The notes under the pieces: generated by a model
The model's database searches: none
What the model was told of the DNA's origin: nothing
The model's input: the letters and a program-made list of their open reading frames with translations, nothing else
Part shown: one piece after another, positions 11,101-20,938 of the stretch
Layout of the letters: every line of letters begins with the position of its first letter
Numbering within the stretch: the stretch's first letter is position 1
Assembly: GCA_030248195.1 (NCBI GenBank)
Contig: JASAND010011456.1
Coordinates: forward strand, 1-64,000
Source: Trissonchulus latispiculum
Lineage: Eukaryota > Nematoda > Enoplea > Enoplida > Ironidae
DNA: 64,000 bases
Direction of reading: 5' to 3'
Made by a program: the position numbers and the translations under genes

Positions 11101-11973
11101 GTATCCCGCTCCCCCTTACAGATCATCACCAGATTGGAGCCTAGGCCAAACCGACACACGGCATGGGCAAAGGTATGCTTCTTCGGTTCCATCACAACAT
11201 CAGCTGTGGCAGCTGACGGCTTACCCTTCTCCCCGCCACCAGCCGTCGGTTTAGGCTTTTTCAGGTCAGTCGGTGCAGTCGATTTCGGTTTCATCGATTC
11301 CACAGCTGCGGGAACCAGTTGTTGAGTCTCCGAACCGCCAGGTGGTAAGCTGGTTTCCGGAACAACTTTCGTCGAGGCCTGCAATTCCCCTGTAACCGAA
11401 CCACGTAAACTATCCGACGATGCAATACCAGTTGCAGTTGCTGTTGCCGCTGCTGTTTGCATCTGCATACGGCGAAACCATTGCTGCTGCAGCCAATGGG
11501 CATACTGTTCATAGGTGGGATAGACTCCATAGCGCTCGTAGTACCACCGATCAAAGTACTCTCGCCAGTAGCGTTCCGTACGACTACGAGAAGACGAACC
11601 ACCATAGTGCGACGCATAGGCACCGTAGCCTCGATAGGCTAGCCTGTGACTGTAGCCCCGGTTGTAATCGTAATCGCTATAGATCTCTTCATCATCGTAG
11701 TCGTAATCGTAATCATCACCGCTATCGGACTGGTCATCTTCGTAGTAGTCGTAGCCGGGCGTACTCTTAGGCCGATAGGAGCCCGGGTAATAGCCTGAGG
11801 CGCTGCTGCGCCGCCCATAGTCCGCCCGGTCCTCACGGTACATCTCAGCGTAGGCTGAGTGGACAGAGGCTCGCGAGGAGGGCCGATCTCCGCGACGGTG
11901 TCGATAGGAGCGGTGGGGCGGCTGACGTGAATGGTAGTCGTCTTCGCGGGTGTGGTGGGCATCTTCGCGACCT
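8107..11973 (-). CDS. Sec16: Sec16 large exon: central conserved domain and C-terminal region
   Basis: Sec16 is the peripheral scaffold of ER exit sites; it binds COPII coat subunits and organises Sar1-driven vesicle budding. This 3,867-nt exon carries the diagnostic part. An N-terminal Arg/Tyr/Asp-rich stretch (about residues 1240-1440 of the predicted protein) precedes the central conserved ACE1-type alpha-solenoid (about 1505-1955). The latter is recognisable from FREFLLAGSKKEALEFAMRY, GLWGHALFLAFNMDRRT, MTRFANSLPLNDSLQTV and WGDWRPHLAMVLANF. After a Gln/Pro/Ser-rich stretch come the conserved motifs PDDRTKSIVWDPVKGKWVN (about 2290) and SRYVDVFG (about 2416). Acceptor at 11975-11974, GTATGG donor at 8106. 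CAG/CAA runs code glutamine tracts at 8893-8937, 9339-9400, 9535-9563 and 10921-10950. Introns on either side are in phase 2. Confidence 0.93.
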
Positions 11974-12338
11974 CTGAAAAAGACAGAAACAACAAAATTA
12001 CACGATACGTATTGCGTTTTCGAAATCCTGAAATCCGCACAACTTCTAAGTCTGTAGTATGACACGTACAATTTGGCAGTAAACTTTTACCCTAGTCCTT
12101 GTGTTTAAAATTTAAAAACCTAGTCCTCCGTATAGTGTCTACTTAATGTCACCCTGTATTACATTTTTGCTGCTCCATCGAAGCATTTTTCCTTTTGCTC
12201 GAGAAGAGCATTGAAAAGTACGTGCAGCTTAGACTTTTAATTCCATAGTAATGTGCTCATATCGCGAAAATACAATATTGATTGATTCAGGATCAGTGTC
12301 ACCAAATAATTGCCTCTACACCTACAACGTCCACGTAC

Positions 12339-12515
12339 TTCTTTTCGCCATATCGATTTCTGACGCTGCCAGACGCATCGGAGCCTTCCTCTTCGTTCTG
12401 TTCGCCTGGACGTCTTCGACGATGCGACCGTGGATCCTCCACCTGTTTTGAGGACTGATCTCGTTCCCTACCACCAAAATCACTCTTCGATCTGACCAGA
12501 CCCTCTTCTCCGCGT
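12339..12515 (-). CDS. Sec16: Sec16 exon 7 (charged Arg/Glu-rich segment)
   Basis: Acceptor ctgttgtttcag at 12517-12516, GTACGT donor at 12338, 177 nt, in phase 2 with both neighbours. Codes a low-complexity charged stretch (RGEEGLVRSKSDFGGRERD ... NRYGEKK) of the kind found upstream of the Sec16 central domain. A second combination (donor GTGTAG near 12323 with acceptor cagag at 11973-11972) is also in frame and would add YVDVV; the GTACGT donor looks stronger. Confidence 0.7.
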
Positions 12516-12604
12516 CTGAAACAACAGAAATTCTCAAACATCAAAGAATACAGAAAGACTGGAATGGAGCGGCCTACTGACTACTGACGTTAGTTACAAT
12601 AAAT

Positions 12605-12882
12605 CTGGGCTTATTCTACTGGAGGGGAGGGGCGCCCCATAAACACTCCCCCCCTAAAAAATCGCCCCCACCCACAAAAAATGTGCCCTGAAAAAAATCG
12701 CTCAGAAGGCCAAATTTTCCGGCTTCGCCGGAGAAGTTTAGTCGATTTTTGCCTATTTAAGCACTAAATTCCCTTATTTTAGGCCGTTACTATAAAAAAG
12801 CGCAATTTTTAGCATGTTTTTAGAAAAACCTTCGCACCCCGAGGACCCCCCCCCCAACAAAACTTCCCTAGAATAAGCCCAG
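12605..12882. mobile_element. CTGGGCTTATTC-ended G-run element in Sec16 intron
   Basis: CTGGGCTTATTCTACTGG at the left and CTAGAATAAGCCCAG at the right are inverted. TAAAT precedes the left end and recurs one base after the right end, consistent with the 5-bp TSD of its relatives at 7710-8072 and 6672-7033. Confidence 0.65.
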
Positions 12883-14735
12883 CTAAATTACAAGTTAGTT
12901 TTGGAACAACCAAAAGTAGACAGCAGAATTATCTAGCCTGTCTAGCTAATCCCCTGTCCTGACAGGGCCGAAACCGATGCATCTCTAATTATAGTATATA
13001 ATATGGTAGGTATGTTCGGTGCATTAACCAAAGTTAAGGAAGAGTTGTGATTAGGTGTATATAATGATATTTTATTTATTTTATGATCATCCCATATTGA
13101 GCTATTAATGAAACGATTTTTGCATTATTAGTATCTTTAATAAAAATTTTTAGGTGTACTCAAATAATACAAACAAGTTAAAGGAGAATTATGATTAAAT
13201 ACAAATAAAAATCAAATAAAAAGAAAATCAAATAAAAAGAATAAAAAGAGGGGGAATGGATATGGTTTTTATGGGTGGGGTTGATTTTACAGAGAAACGA
13301 TAGTATAAATGATAATTACCAGTACAACAAAACGAAAACGGGTGGAATTAGTAAAAGAAATTGACTATATTAGTATAAATATTAAACTAATTTATAGTGC
13401 AGGAGAATGGGATTGATGGTAAGAATGAAGGATTTCAGGTTAAGGAAATTCAAAGGTTGAGATTCCGTACTCATAAATTTACAGAAGTAATGAATCTTTC
13501 GGCCCCAATCCCTTAGATTCATACTTCGGCAAATTTATGAATACACATAAATGTTATTGGGGCGGGTGCCGAAATCCGTCATCAGAGGGATCCAGTAGTC
13601 AAGTGCAAATAGAAACATCTCGCTCAGAAACAATAGAAGTTATATACTGGTTGGCCCAGCCTCAAGCCCAAACCCGAGAGCGGAAATCCCATCTCCACTG
13701 ACTGGAAGCTGCGAAAACGACAACTATTTTCCAGAAGAATTGTTGAAACCCACTGAATAAGAGTACGTAGGTACATTACGTAGCTGTTACACTGCTTTAC
13801 GTTAAATCTAGTCATGGCTAGGAAGGGATGGTCGGTGAATTGACTCCGGGCCGGGATATCCCTCCAATGGGAAGTTTTAAAACTTCAATTAGCAAATGAA
13901 ACCTGTTGTGAACTGTTAATGAAGGGACGGACGGGGGGCGGCAACAAAAAGACAAAAACCCAAAAACTTGCAAAAACACAAAATCAAATGCTAAATTTAA
14001 ATGCGAGATAAAATGTGTCAAAACATTCCTGGAAAATTTCCACTGTAACTTTCAAAATGTGTAGTATTTTTAAAAATTTTCTCGGTTCTTCAAAATGAAA
14101 ACAATTAAAGTTCCGATAACCGATTTTATTACAAAAGCACAAAATGAAATGTTTCCAAATCTTCCCGGGAAATTTCCATTTTAGCTTAAAAACGTGTAAT
14201 ATTTTAAAACATAAGAGGTTCTTCAAGCTGCAAAGAGTTAAACGGTAAAGATTGAAATTAAGATTTTATTGCAGGGGTCTCCGCCCCCAGACCCCCCTCC
14301 CCGGTAGAAACATTTTTCCCGTGGGGGACCACACCCCGCGTTAAAAAATCCTGAACCAGCCAGTTAGTGACACGGAAATTGAAATCGTTGGTATGGACAG
14401 CGGGAACCCAGACCACAAGAAATTGGTGCCTGGCTTTTCCCTAAAGGGGGAGACGGTTCCCCACAGGACAAAAGAACCGGGAAAAATAGGTTAATAAGGA
14501 TGAACTTATAAGGATTTTTCCGCCTTCGATGGTGCTTCCTAATTGTTAGCAATTTTATGCTTAAATTTAAGTTTAAAATTATTCAATACTTAGGTCACTG
14601 GTCAGCAGTGAAAAAAACCGCTGCTTGAAATTAATATGCAAAGATTTTTCTGTCCCTATCGGAGCCTACACGCCCGAAAGTCTTGGGTTAGGCGCCAAAC
14701 AGAAAAAAGAAAGGAATTGGAAATGAAAAATTCAC
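12883..14735 (-). other. Sec16 intron 6, remaining part
   Basis: AT-rich intron sequence with an A-rich stretch at 13160-13250 and a short G/C-run fragment (ggggtctccgcccccagac) at 14275-14300 also seen in several repeats of this window. No gene recognised. Confidence 0.5.
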
Positions 14736-15049
14736 CTTCTCCGTTTACCGTCCTCCACAGGCTGTCTCCCAGCCGAAGTCGACTCGTCGTGAGCGGCCCG
14801 AATTCTGGACACATCCGGGGTATTGGACGAGCCCGAGTCCAGATCCAAGCCCTCACCACCCGTCTTAACCGCCAACGGAGCCAGCAACAATCGGTCATCC
14901 TTGGGCGTAGAGCTCGTTTTGCCTCCGGCGGTCGGTTTTCGATCTGAGCGATTCGACTGGTGCGCGGAGGCGCGATGATTACCACCACCACCACCACCAC
15001 CGCCACCACTGGTCGTACTACTGTCGTTTGGCTGTGGCTGAGGTGACAT
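14736..15049 (-). CDS. Sec16: Sec16 exon 6
   Basis: Acceptor tttcttcacag at 15051-15050 and GTGAAT donor at 14735; 314 nt entering in phase 0 and leaving in phase 2, which is what exon 7 requires. Codes a disordered segment MSPQPQPNDSSTTS, a run of nine glycines, then a Ser/Arg/Lys-rich stretch ending GKRR. The initial Met is internal to the protein. An alternative donor (GTAAAC, 14748) would break the frame to exon 7. Confidence 0.75.
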
Positions 15050-15375
15050 CTGTGAAGAAAATACAAAAATTCATAAAGAGCGAATAAGTATAAGTAAAAA
15101 GCAGTTGGAGAACAAGGAACAATATTACAAAACTATTATTTTGACGTATAATAGCAATAATTGGCCCAACATTTTCAGTGAGGACTGACTATACAACAAA
15201 CACAACCTTTTCAAAAGGATACAGCCCAGCCAAAAGGCTAAAATCTAAGCAAGTGCAGGAGGTTCGGTGTAAAAGCAGTATACACGTTCGTAGTAGTAGT
15301 AGTATAAAAACTTGGCAGGTAAACAACAACAACCACCAGCAACAATTGCTCTGTACTATTCCCTGCGCTTAATAC

Positions 15376-15377
15376 TG

Positions 15378-15409
<32 letters not shown>

Positions 15410-15410
15410 C
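15376..15410. repeat. (TA)n microsatellite
   Basis: Alternating TA with a few interruptions immediately left of the TIR element at 15422. A longer (AT)n tract occurs inside the related element at 35933-36322. Confidence 0.8.
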
Positions 15411-15421
15411 ATGTGTATATG

Positions 15422-16140
15422 CAAGAGTGCATAATTGCACTATATATAAGAAGAAGAGTAAGCCACTAGAGGGCTCCTCTTCTTGGCATTGCGTAACGGT
15501 GCTCCGACCACAATACGCGAATGTTCCCCCGTTTGGTGGGGGGGTAGCTCTCTTCGACAAAGCATACCACCCCCTCCGTTTGGTGGGGGGGGAGGGGTAG
15601 CAGAAAAGAGGTCCCCGTTTGGTGGGAGGGTAGCCAACAGCCAATCAGATTGCAGAGACCCCCTCCCTGTTTGGTGGGAGGGTATAGCAGAGGATTACGG
15701 TAGTTTTTGTTCTATTTGAAAAAGGGTCCCCGTTTGGTGGGGGGTATGCAAAAGGGGTCCCCGTTTGGTGGGGGGGTATGCAAAAGGGGTCCCCGTTTGG
15801 TGGGGGGTATGCGAAAGGGGTCCCCGTTTGGTGGGGGCAAAAGAGGTCCCCGTTTGGGGGGGGTCGCTATCAGCCAATCAGATTCAGCCAATTTCAGCCT
15901 GACTTGGCGACCCCCCCCAAACGGGGACCCCCTTCTGCCTACCCCCCCACCACACGGGGACCCCCTTTTGCATACCCCACCCCCCACCAAACGGGGACCC
16001 CTTCTGCATACCCCCCCCCCCACCACCAAACGGGGGAACATTCGCGTATTGTGGTCGGAGCACCGTTACGCAATGCCAAGAAGAGAAGCCCTCTAGTGGC
16101 TTACTCTTCTTCTAATATATAGTGCAATTATGCACTCTTG
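15422..16140. mobile_element. CAAGAGTGCATAATTGCAC-ended foldback element with CCCCGTTTGGTGGGG array
   Basis: The two ends are nearly identical inverted repeats of about 118 bp (15422-15540 and 16023-16140), flanked by a 7-bp repeat GTATATG (15415-15421 and 16141-16147). Inside each arm are degenerate tandem copies of a ~30-bp unit, ccccgtttggtggggg plus tatgcaaaagg; the left half reads GTTTGGTGGGG and the right half CCCCACCAAAC, so the whole element can fold on itself. Related by ends and TSD length to 35933-36322. It sits 12 nt into the Sec16 intron after exon 5. Confidence 0.85.
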
Positions 16141-16152
16141 GTATATGTGTAC

Positions 16153-16384
16153 CTGAGGACTACTCTGAGCCGTTGACGAAAGGCTGGTAATTCGCGGCGG
16201 CATGACAGCCAGACCGGCTGACGCCTGCTGCGCTGCGACGCCCGACGGATCCCACAGCGTAATGGCCGGGGAGAGGGGACGCTGTTCCCGCTCCTTTTTC
16301 AGACGCTGCAGTCGATCCTTGTATCGTTTCTCCGTCTCCTTCCAGCGGGCATGGACGTCATCGGAGGCTGCGGATGCGGCAGAC
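16153..16384 (-). CDS. Sec16: Sec16 exon 5
   Basis: Acceptor gtttctttcag at 16386-16385, GTACAC donor at 16152; 232 nt, phase 2 in, phase 0 out, fully open. Codes SAASASDD-type start, then a charged helical segment HARWKETEKRYKDRLQRLKK and a hydrophobic ITLWDPSG stretch. The run of heptad-like charged residues suggests a short coiled coil. The donor abuts the duplicated target site of the element at 15422-16140. Confidence 0.75.
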
Positions 16385-16894
16385 CTGAAAGAAACAAAAA
16401 ATTAGAAACCAGAGAATTTTTATGAGCGGGGGATTCCTCCCTATCCTCTAAATTTTGGTTCCCATCTCAGAACCAAACAGTTACCGGGGGAATTGGCCAA
16501 GTTTTCATCAATATATAAAATTTCAGTCGCTGCGCATTTCTTACTGAGCCTAATCAGTTACAGATAAAACCAACCGTTTCGGAGTCGTTTTTGCAGTATT
16601 TTTAGGCAAAGTAAATTAAAAATACAGCACTTTGGCTCATTCTCAAAGACATTGTACGGACATCCCACGGAGTCGGACCTCCTGGCTTATCCTTATCGGG
16701 GCGCGGGCGCCCCCCATGCAAAGCCCCCCAAAAAATCCGATCTCACCCCATAACCCCAAAAATTGTCAAATTACAATTTTTACTCTAAATTTTCAAAAAA
16801 TTTCCGGTTTCTCTGGATTTTTACCTAAATTTTCACTATTTTAGCTTAAAAACACTTAAAATTAGTCATTTTTAGCGATTCTTAGCAGTTGATA

Positions 16895-17857
16895 CAGTAT
16901 AGCTCAAAACCAGGGTTTGGGCGAGACCGAGATTTCCCGAGACCGAGACCAGGGTACCGAGACCGAGACTGGCCAAGTCTCGGCTTTTGGGCGAGACCGA
17001 GACCGAGACTGGTAATTTCAAGCTTAAATTTAATTTCTTCCAGTTTTTGAGGCTTAGGAACAGTATTAGGGGCTTTAACACATGAACATACGGTTTCCGC
17101 ACCTCGTCAGCTAATTTTCGTTGCATTAACTTAAAATTTTCGCTGAAATTTGATGTTTTCAAAAACTTTTTGGTCTCGGTCCGAGACCGAGACTTTTGGG
17201 TGAGCGAGACCGAGACCGAGACTGGCCAAGTCTCGGCTTTTGGACGAGACCGAGACTCCCAACCCTGCTCAAAACAAAATTAATTTTTTGCCAACTTCGC
17301 AAACACCGCGAACTTCGCGAAGCAAGCGACATTTCGCTGAATTTAGAAACTTCGCGGAAAAGTTAGCGAACTTCACGAAATCGTTAGCTAGCTAACTTGA
17401 GGGGTTTTCTCCATATCTACCAAAATTGGTAAAAATTTAAAATCTAATTTGGAGTCAAGATTTGGTGCCTTACGTTTAGCGAAGTTTGCACAATTTCGCG
17501 AAATTCGCCAAGATTTTAGCGAATTTCACGAACATTTTAGCGAAGTGTACAGGAATTTCGCTAAAATCTTCGCGAACTTCGCATAAAGTTGGCGAACTTC
17601 ACTAAATTCTACGCGAAATTCCCTTAAGTCTTGGCGAATTTCGCGAAATTATGCGAACTTCGCTAAACTTTAGCGAACTTCGCGAAGCCACCAAATCTTG
17701 AGTCCAAAATTTATTTGGCAATTCTTGGTAGATATGGAGAAAACCCAAATTAGCTAGCTAACGATGTCGCGAAGTTAGCTAACTTTTTCGCGAACGTCTC
17801 TAATTTTAGCGAAATTTGCGAACTTCGCCAAAAATTACTTTGTTTTGAGCTATACTG
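16895..17857. mobile_element. Mariner-like (TA) foldback element with GCGAA/TTCGC arrays
   Basis: Left end CAGTATAGCTCAAAAC and right end GTTTTGAGCTATACTG are perfect inverted repeats, each flanked by TA (16893-16894, 17858-17859). Once the hAT at 16911-17267 is removed the inverted repeats run on for about 40 bp, then into words of TTCGCGAA type, and the centre is an inverted pair again (ctccatatctacc near 17411; ggtagatatggag near 17728). The unoccupied site is present at about 6901. Confidence 0.8.
16911..17267. mobile_element. hAT-like element with GAGACC arrays, copy 1
   Basis: Ends CAGGGTTTGGGCGAGACC and CAGGGTTGGGAGTCTCGG (right end reverse-complemented), with a perfect 8-bp TSD CTCAAAAC (16903-16910 and 17268-17275). 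Terminal thirds are arrays of GAGACCGAGAC/GTCTCGG. It is inserted in the left TIR of 16895-17857. A second copy is at 44574-45542. Confidence 0.88.
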
Positions 17858-18062
17858 TACACAAAAAACCCACAAAAATTCGGAAAAATTTTCTAAAAAT
17901 ATGCCCCCCATGAAGGCCCCCTCCATAAAAAATTGTCAAAGAATAAGCCAGACCGGAGCCTAGAAATTCCTGAAAATATCCAAATCAACTAAGTCTAAAG
18001 GTTAACAATATTTTGTTGGCTAATTGATGCAAAAGATCGAATAATTTTATAGATACATTATT

Positions 18063-19922
18063 ACAAGTAACAAAAATGCTCCGCACAAAAGGGGATAATA
18101 TGTGTGTTGGGCCTATGTCTATCTTTAAATTCCGGTTGAGAAAGTAAAGGCATAAATCTGACACGACAACATTTGGTGGATGGTTTCATGACAAACGTTG
18201 CTCAGCTCACTTAGGGCTTTCATTTGATACCAAAGTTGACCACTTTAGAAAAATTATTTTTCACCCAAAATCGCCTAAGTCCCCACCCCACCACACCCTA
18301 CCACAGCACTCTACAGCCACTTTGGCTACGCAGTGCTATGACAAAAGTTTCTCAGCTCACTTAGAGCTCTCATTTGATACCAAATTTGACCACTTTTGAA
18401 AAATTTTATTTTTGACCCAAAATCGCCTAAGTCCCCACCCCAGCACTGTACAGCCACTTTGGATACGCAGTGCTATGACAAAAGTTTCTCAGCTCACTTA
18501 GAGCTCTCATTTGATACCAAATTTGACCACTTTTGAAAAATTTTATTTTTGACCCAAAATCGCCTAAGTCCCCACCCCACCCCACCACAGCACTCTATAG
18601 CCACTTTGAGCATGCAGTTCTATGACAAAAGTTGCTCAGCTCGTTGAGGGCTTTCATTTGATACCAAATTTGACCACTTTTGAAAAATTTCATTTTTGAC
18701 CGAAAATCGCCTAAGTCCCCACCCCACCCCACCACAGCACTCTACAGCCACTTTGAGCATGCAGTTCTATGACAAAAGTTTCTCAGCTCGCTTACGGCTT
18801 TCATTTGGTACCAAATTCGACCACTTTTGAAAAATATCATTTTTGACCGAAAATCGCCTAAGTCCCCACCCCACCCTACCACAGCACCCTACAGCCACTT
18901 TGAGCATGCAGTTCTATGACTAAAGTTGCTCAGCTCGCTTAGCGCTTTCATTTGATACCAAATTTGACCACTTTTGAAAATTTCCATTTTTGACCCCATG
19001 ACCTCCCACCGACCTGACCCTCCAGATGGTAAAGTGGAACCAGCACAGCAAGATCGGTGGGTCAGACGGCAAAACGGATGCCAGGAATGAGCTGGGCGTA
19101 CCAGAAACCCCCTATAGACAATGTTTTGAGAGGCTATGTACAGTCCTATATGGTGTTCCCGGAAGTAGGTACCGACCGGACCCTCCAGACGGCAAAGTGG
19201 AACCAGCACAGCAAGATGGGTGGGTCTGACGGTAAAACGGACTGTGGGAATCGATTCTCCGTGCCAGAAAACCATTGTATGGAAGATTTGAGCTTTCAAA
19301 GTTGAATAGATAGCGAGAAATTTCGATTTTTCATTTTTCGAATTTTCGCCATTTTTGACGGGCCACTGTGGTCGCTAGAAAAGTGATAGAGAAACGCAAC
19401 CTGGACCGTTAGTTAGTTCAATATATGTAATTTCTGAATATAAAAAGAAATCAGCTCCAGCTCGTAACGTTCGACCTGAGCGACGACCACAAAAATGGTC
19501 ACTTTTCGCTATGAGCCGACTTTGCGGCGCCGCTGCGGCGATGTGGCGCAGCTGCGGCGCAAAAAAAGTTGTGATTCTTAAATTCTTTAGAGGGTACTAC
19601 TAGACCCTATAGCCCTTTAGGTTGGCCCACCGCTGCAGTTCACGTGAAAGCGGCGAACATTATGTACAATACAACCATCAAGTAGGAGAAACCGGAAAAA
19701 ACATCGCCGCCATAACCGGTCCCGGGTGCAACTTTTTAACGGTAAGTGATACGGGGCTGAAACTTTCCAGACTTACTAAACTCGATGTGCTCTACAATTT
19801 GCGCATAAAATCTGCGCAGGATCTGCGCAGGATTTTGCGCAGCTTCTGCGCAGCTTATTTTACACTGTCTCCAGCCACTTTTCACACATATTATAGGGGT
19901 CGCTGCCGCGACCCCTATGATA
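18063..19922 (+). mobile_element. Helentron/pearl-like element, copy 1 (in Sec16 intron 4)
   Basis: Left end ACAAGTAACAAAAATGCTCC; then at least five ~138-148 bp tandem units (about 18190-18960) with the phrases gctcagctcactta, ttcatttgataccaaat, gtccccaccccaccacagc. Then a conserved tail of about 950 bp with gcggcgc- and TGCGCAG-type palindromes, ending with the perfect hairpin TAGGGGTCGC-tgcc-GCGACCCCTA and TGATA. Shares ends and tail with copies at 25315 and 59675 but differs in repeat number. Confidence 0.75.
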
Positions 19923-20085
19923 CAGACATAAATAACTAACTATATACTGAAACAGACAGAAACAAAATAATCCACAGGAACAAGAAGTAAAACAAGGAAA
20001 ACTCCACAGAATAAGCCCGCATCCGTTAGTTTTCATGTCAGCTACATAAATACGTACTAGCCCGACGATACGTATATATACGTAC

Positions 20086-20312
20086 CTCCTCTGTGAATCA
20101 CCGGGCTGAGGTCCGGCCGGTCTACCAGCCGGCCCTAAACCATCAATCGACGGGGCTGCGGCGGCTGAATTGCTATCGCTGATAATCGATTCTAGGGTTG
20201 TGGTTCTAGATCGCTGCAGATTGGCGGCGACCGGGCCAGGACCGGGCCGCTCTACAGCACTGGAGCTGGAGTCGGGCAGATCTTCACCGGCAGTTGACTG
20301 ATAAGTTGACTG
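20086..20312 (-). CDS. Sec16: Sec16 exon 4
   Basis: Acceptor tttcttttag at 20314-20313 and GTACGT donor at 20085; 227 nt, phase 0 in, phase 2 out. Codes a Ser/Pro/Gly-rich disordered stretch. The acceptor is a tandem one (tagcag), so an isoform one Gln shorter is possible. Confidence 0.72.
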
Positions 20313-20668
20313 CTAAAAGAAAGAGAGACAGAAAGAAAGAATCACAAAAACAGAAGGTAGGTCTACAGACAAACTATATACGTATACTCTGAAAATTGAC
20401 TGTAAAGTAAAAACAGTCCCTTCATGGACAGCTTTCAAGAGCAAAACAAAAATTGAAAAGAAGACAAAATGACAATTTTTCGTGAAAATTGAACAAATCA
20501 CAGACTGTTCGAAGGCTGCCAGAGTTCTTAAATCTCTCGCGTATATATATTTAAAAATTCCAAAATTTCCTACATTATTTGCTGCCAAACCGACTGAAAT
20601 TCGACACAACATCGGTCAAAATTTACCCTACCCCCAATCTAGAAAAATCTGCTATCAAAAGCAATCAC

Positions 20669-20938
20669 CTTATTTGGATTATCCGAGGAGGCTAAGTATT
20701 GAACTGACGAGGCCGACATCGATTCAATGGAACGTGGCAGCGGTGAGGTCCGCTCCGAGACACCAAGTTTACTTTCTTCCGACTTCCGGGGTAGTGCCGG
20801 TTTTACCGTTGTCACACTGACACTGACAGTTGACGTGGACTCTGCGGTAAACTGTTGGGCAGCAGAAGAAGAAGAAGAAGCAGAAACAACCGGACGAATA
20901 TCCCAATCGGATGACTCAGACTGACCAAATGTGGTAAT
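20669..20938 (-). CDS. Sec16: Sec16 exon 3
   Basis: Acceptor ttattttcag at 20940-20939, GTGATT donor at 20668; exactly 90 codons in phase 0. Codes ITTFGQSESSDWDIRP, a run of serines, and a Ser/Thr-rich segment ending SSDNPNK. No domain; consistent with the disordered N-terminal half of Sec16. Confidence 0.72.

Larger units (their letters stand above)
16681..17951. mobile_element. CTGGCTTAT-ended G-run element carrying two nested insertions
   Basis: Left end CCTGGCTTATCCTTATCGGGG, right end AAAGAATAAGCCAG. Removing 16895-17857 leaves a normal member of the family, colinear with 6672-7033. Flanking TSD is not obvious. Confidence 0.7.

Noticed and set aside
15707..16122. Open frames of 110-130 codons on both strands (Gly/Pro/Arg repeats)
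   Set aside because: They are translations of the CCCCGTTTGGTGGGG tandem array in the foldback element, open in several frames at once.
18190..18960. Regular ~140-bp repeats as a possible CRISPR array
   Set aside because: Units are far too long, adjoin without unique spacers, recur with the same flanks at 25.4 and 59.8 kb, and the genome is animal.
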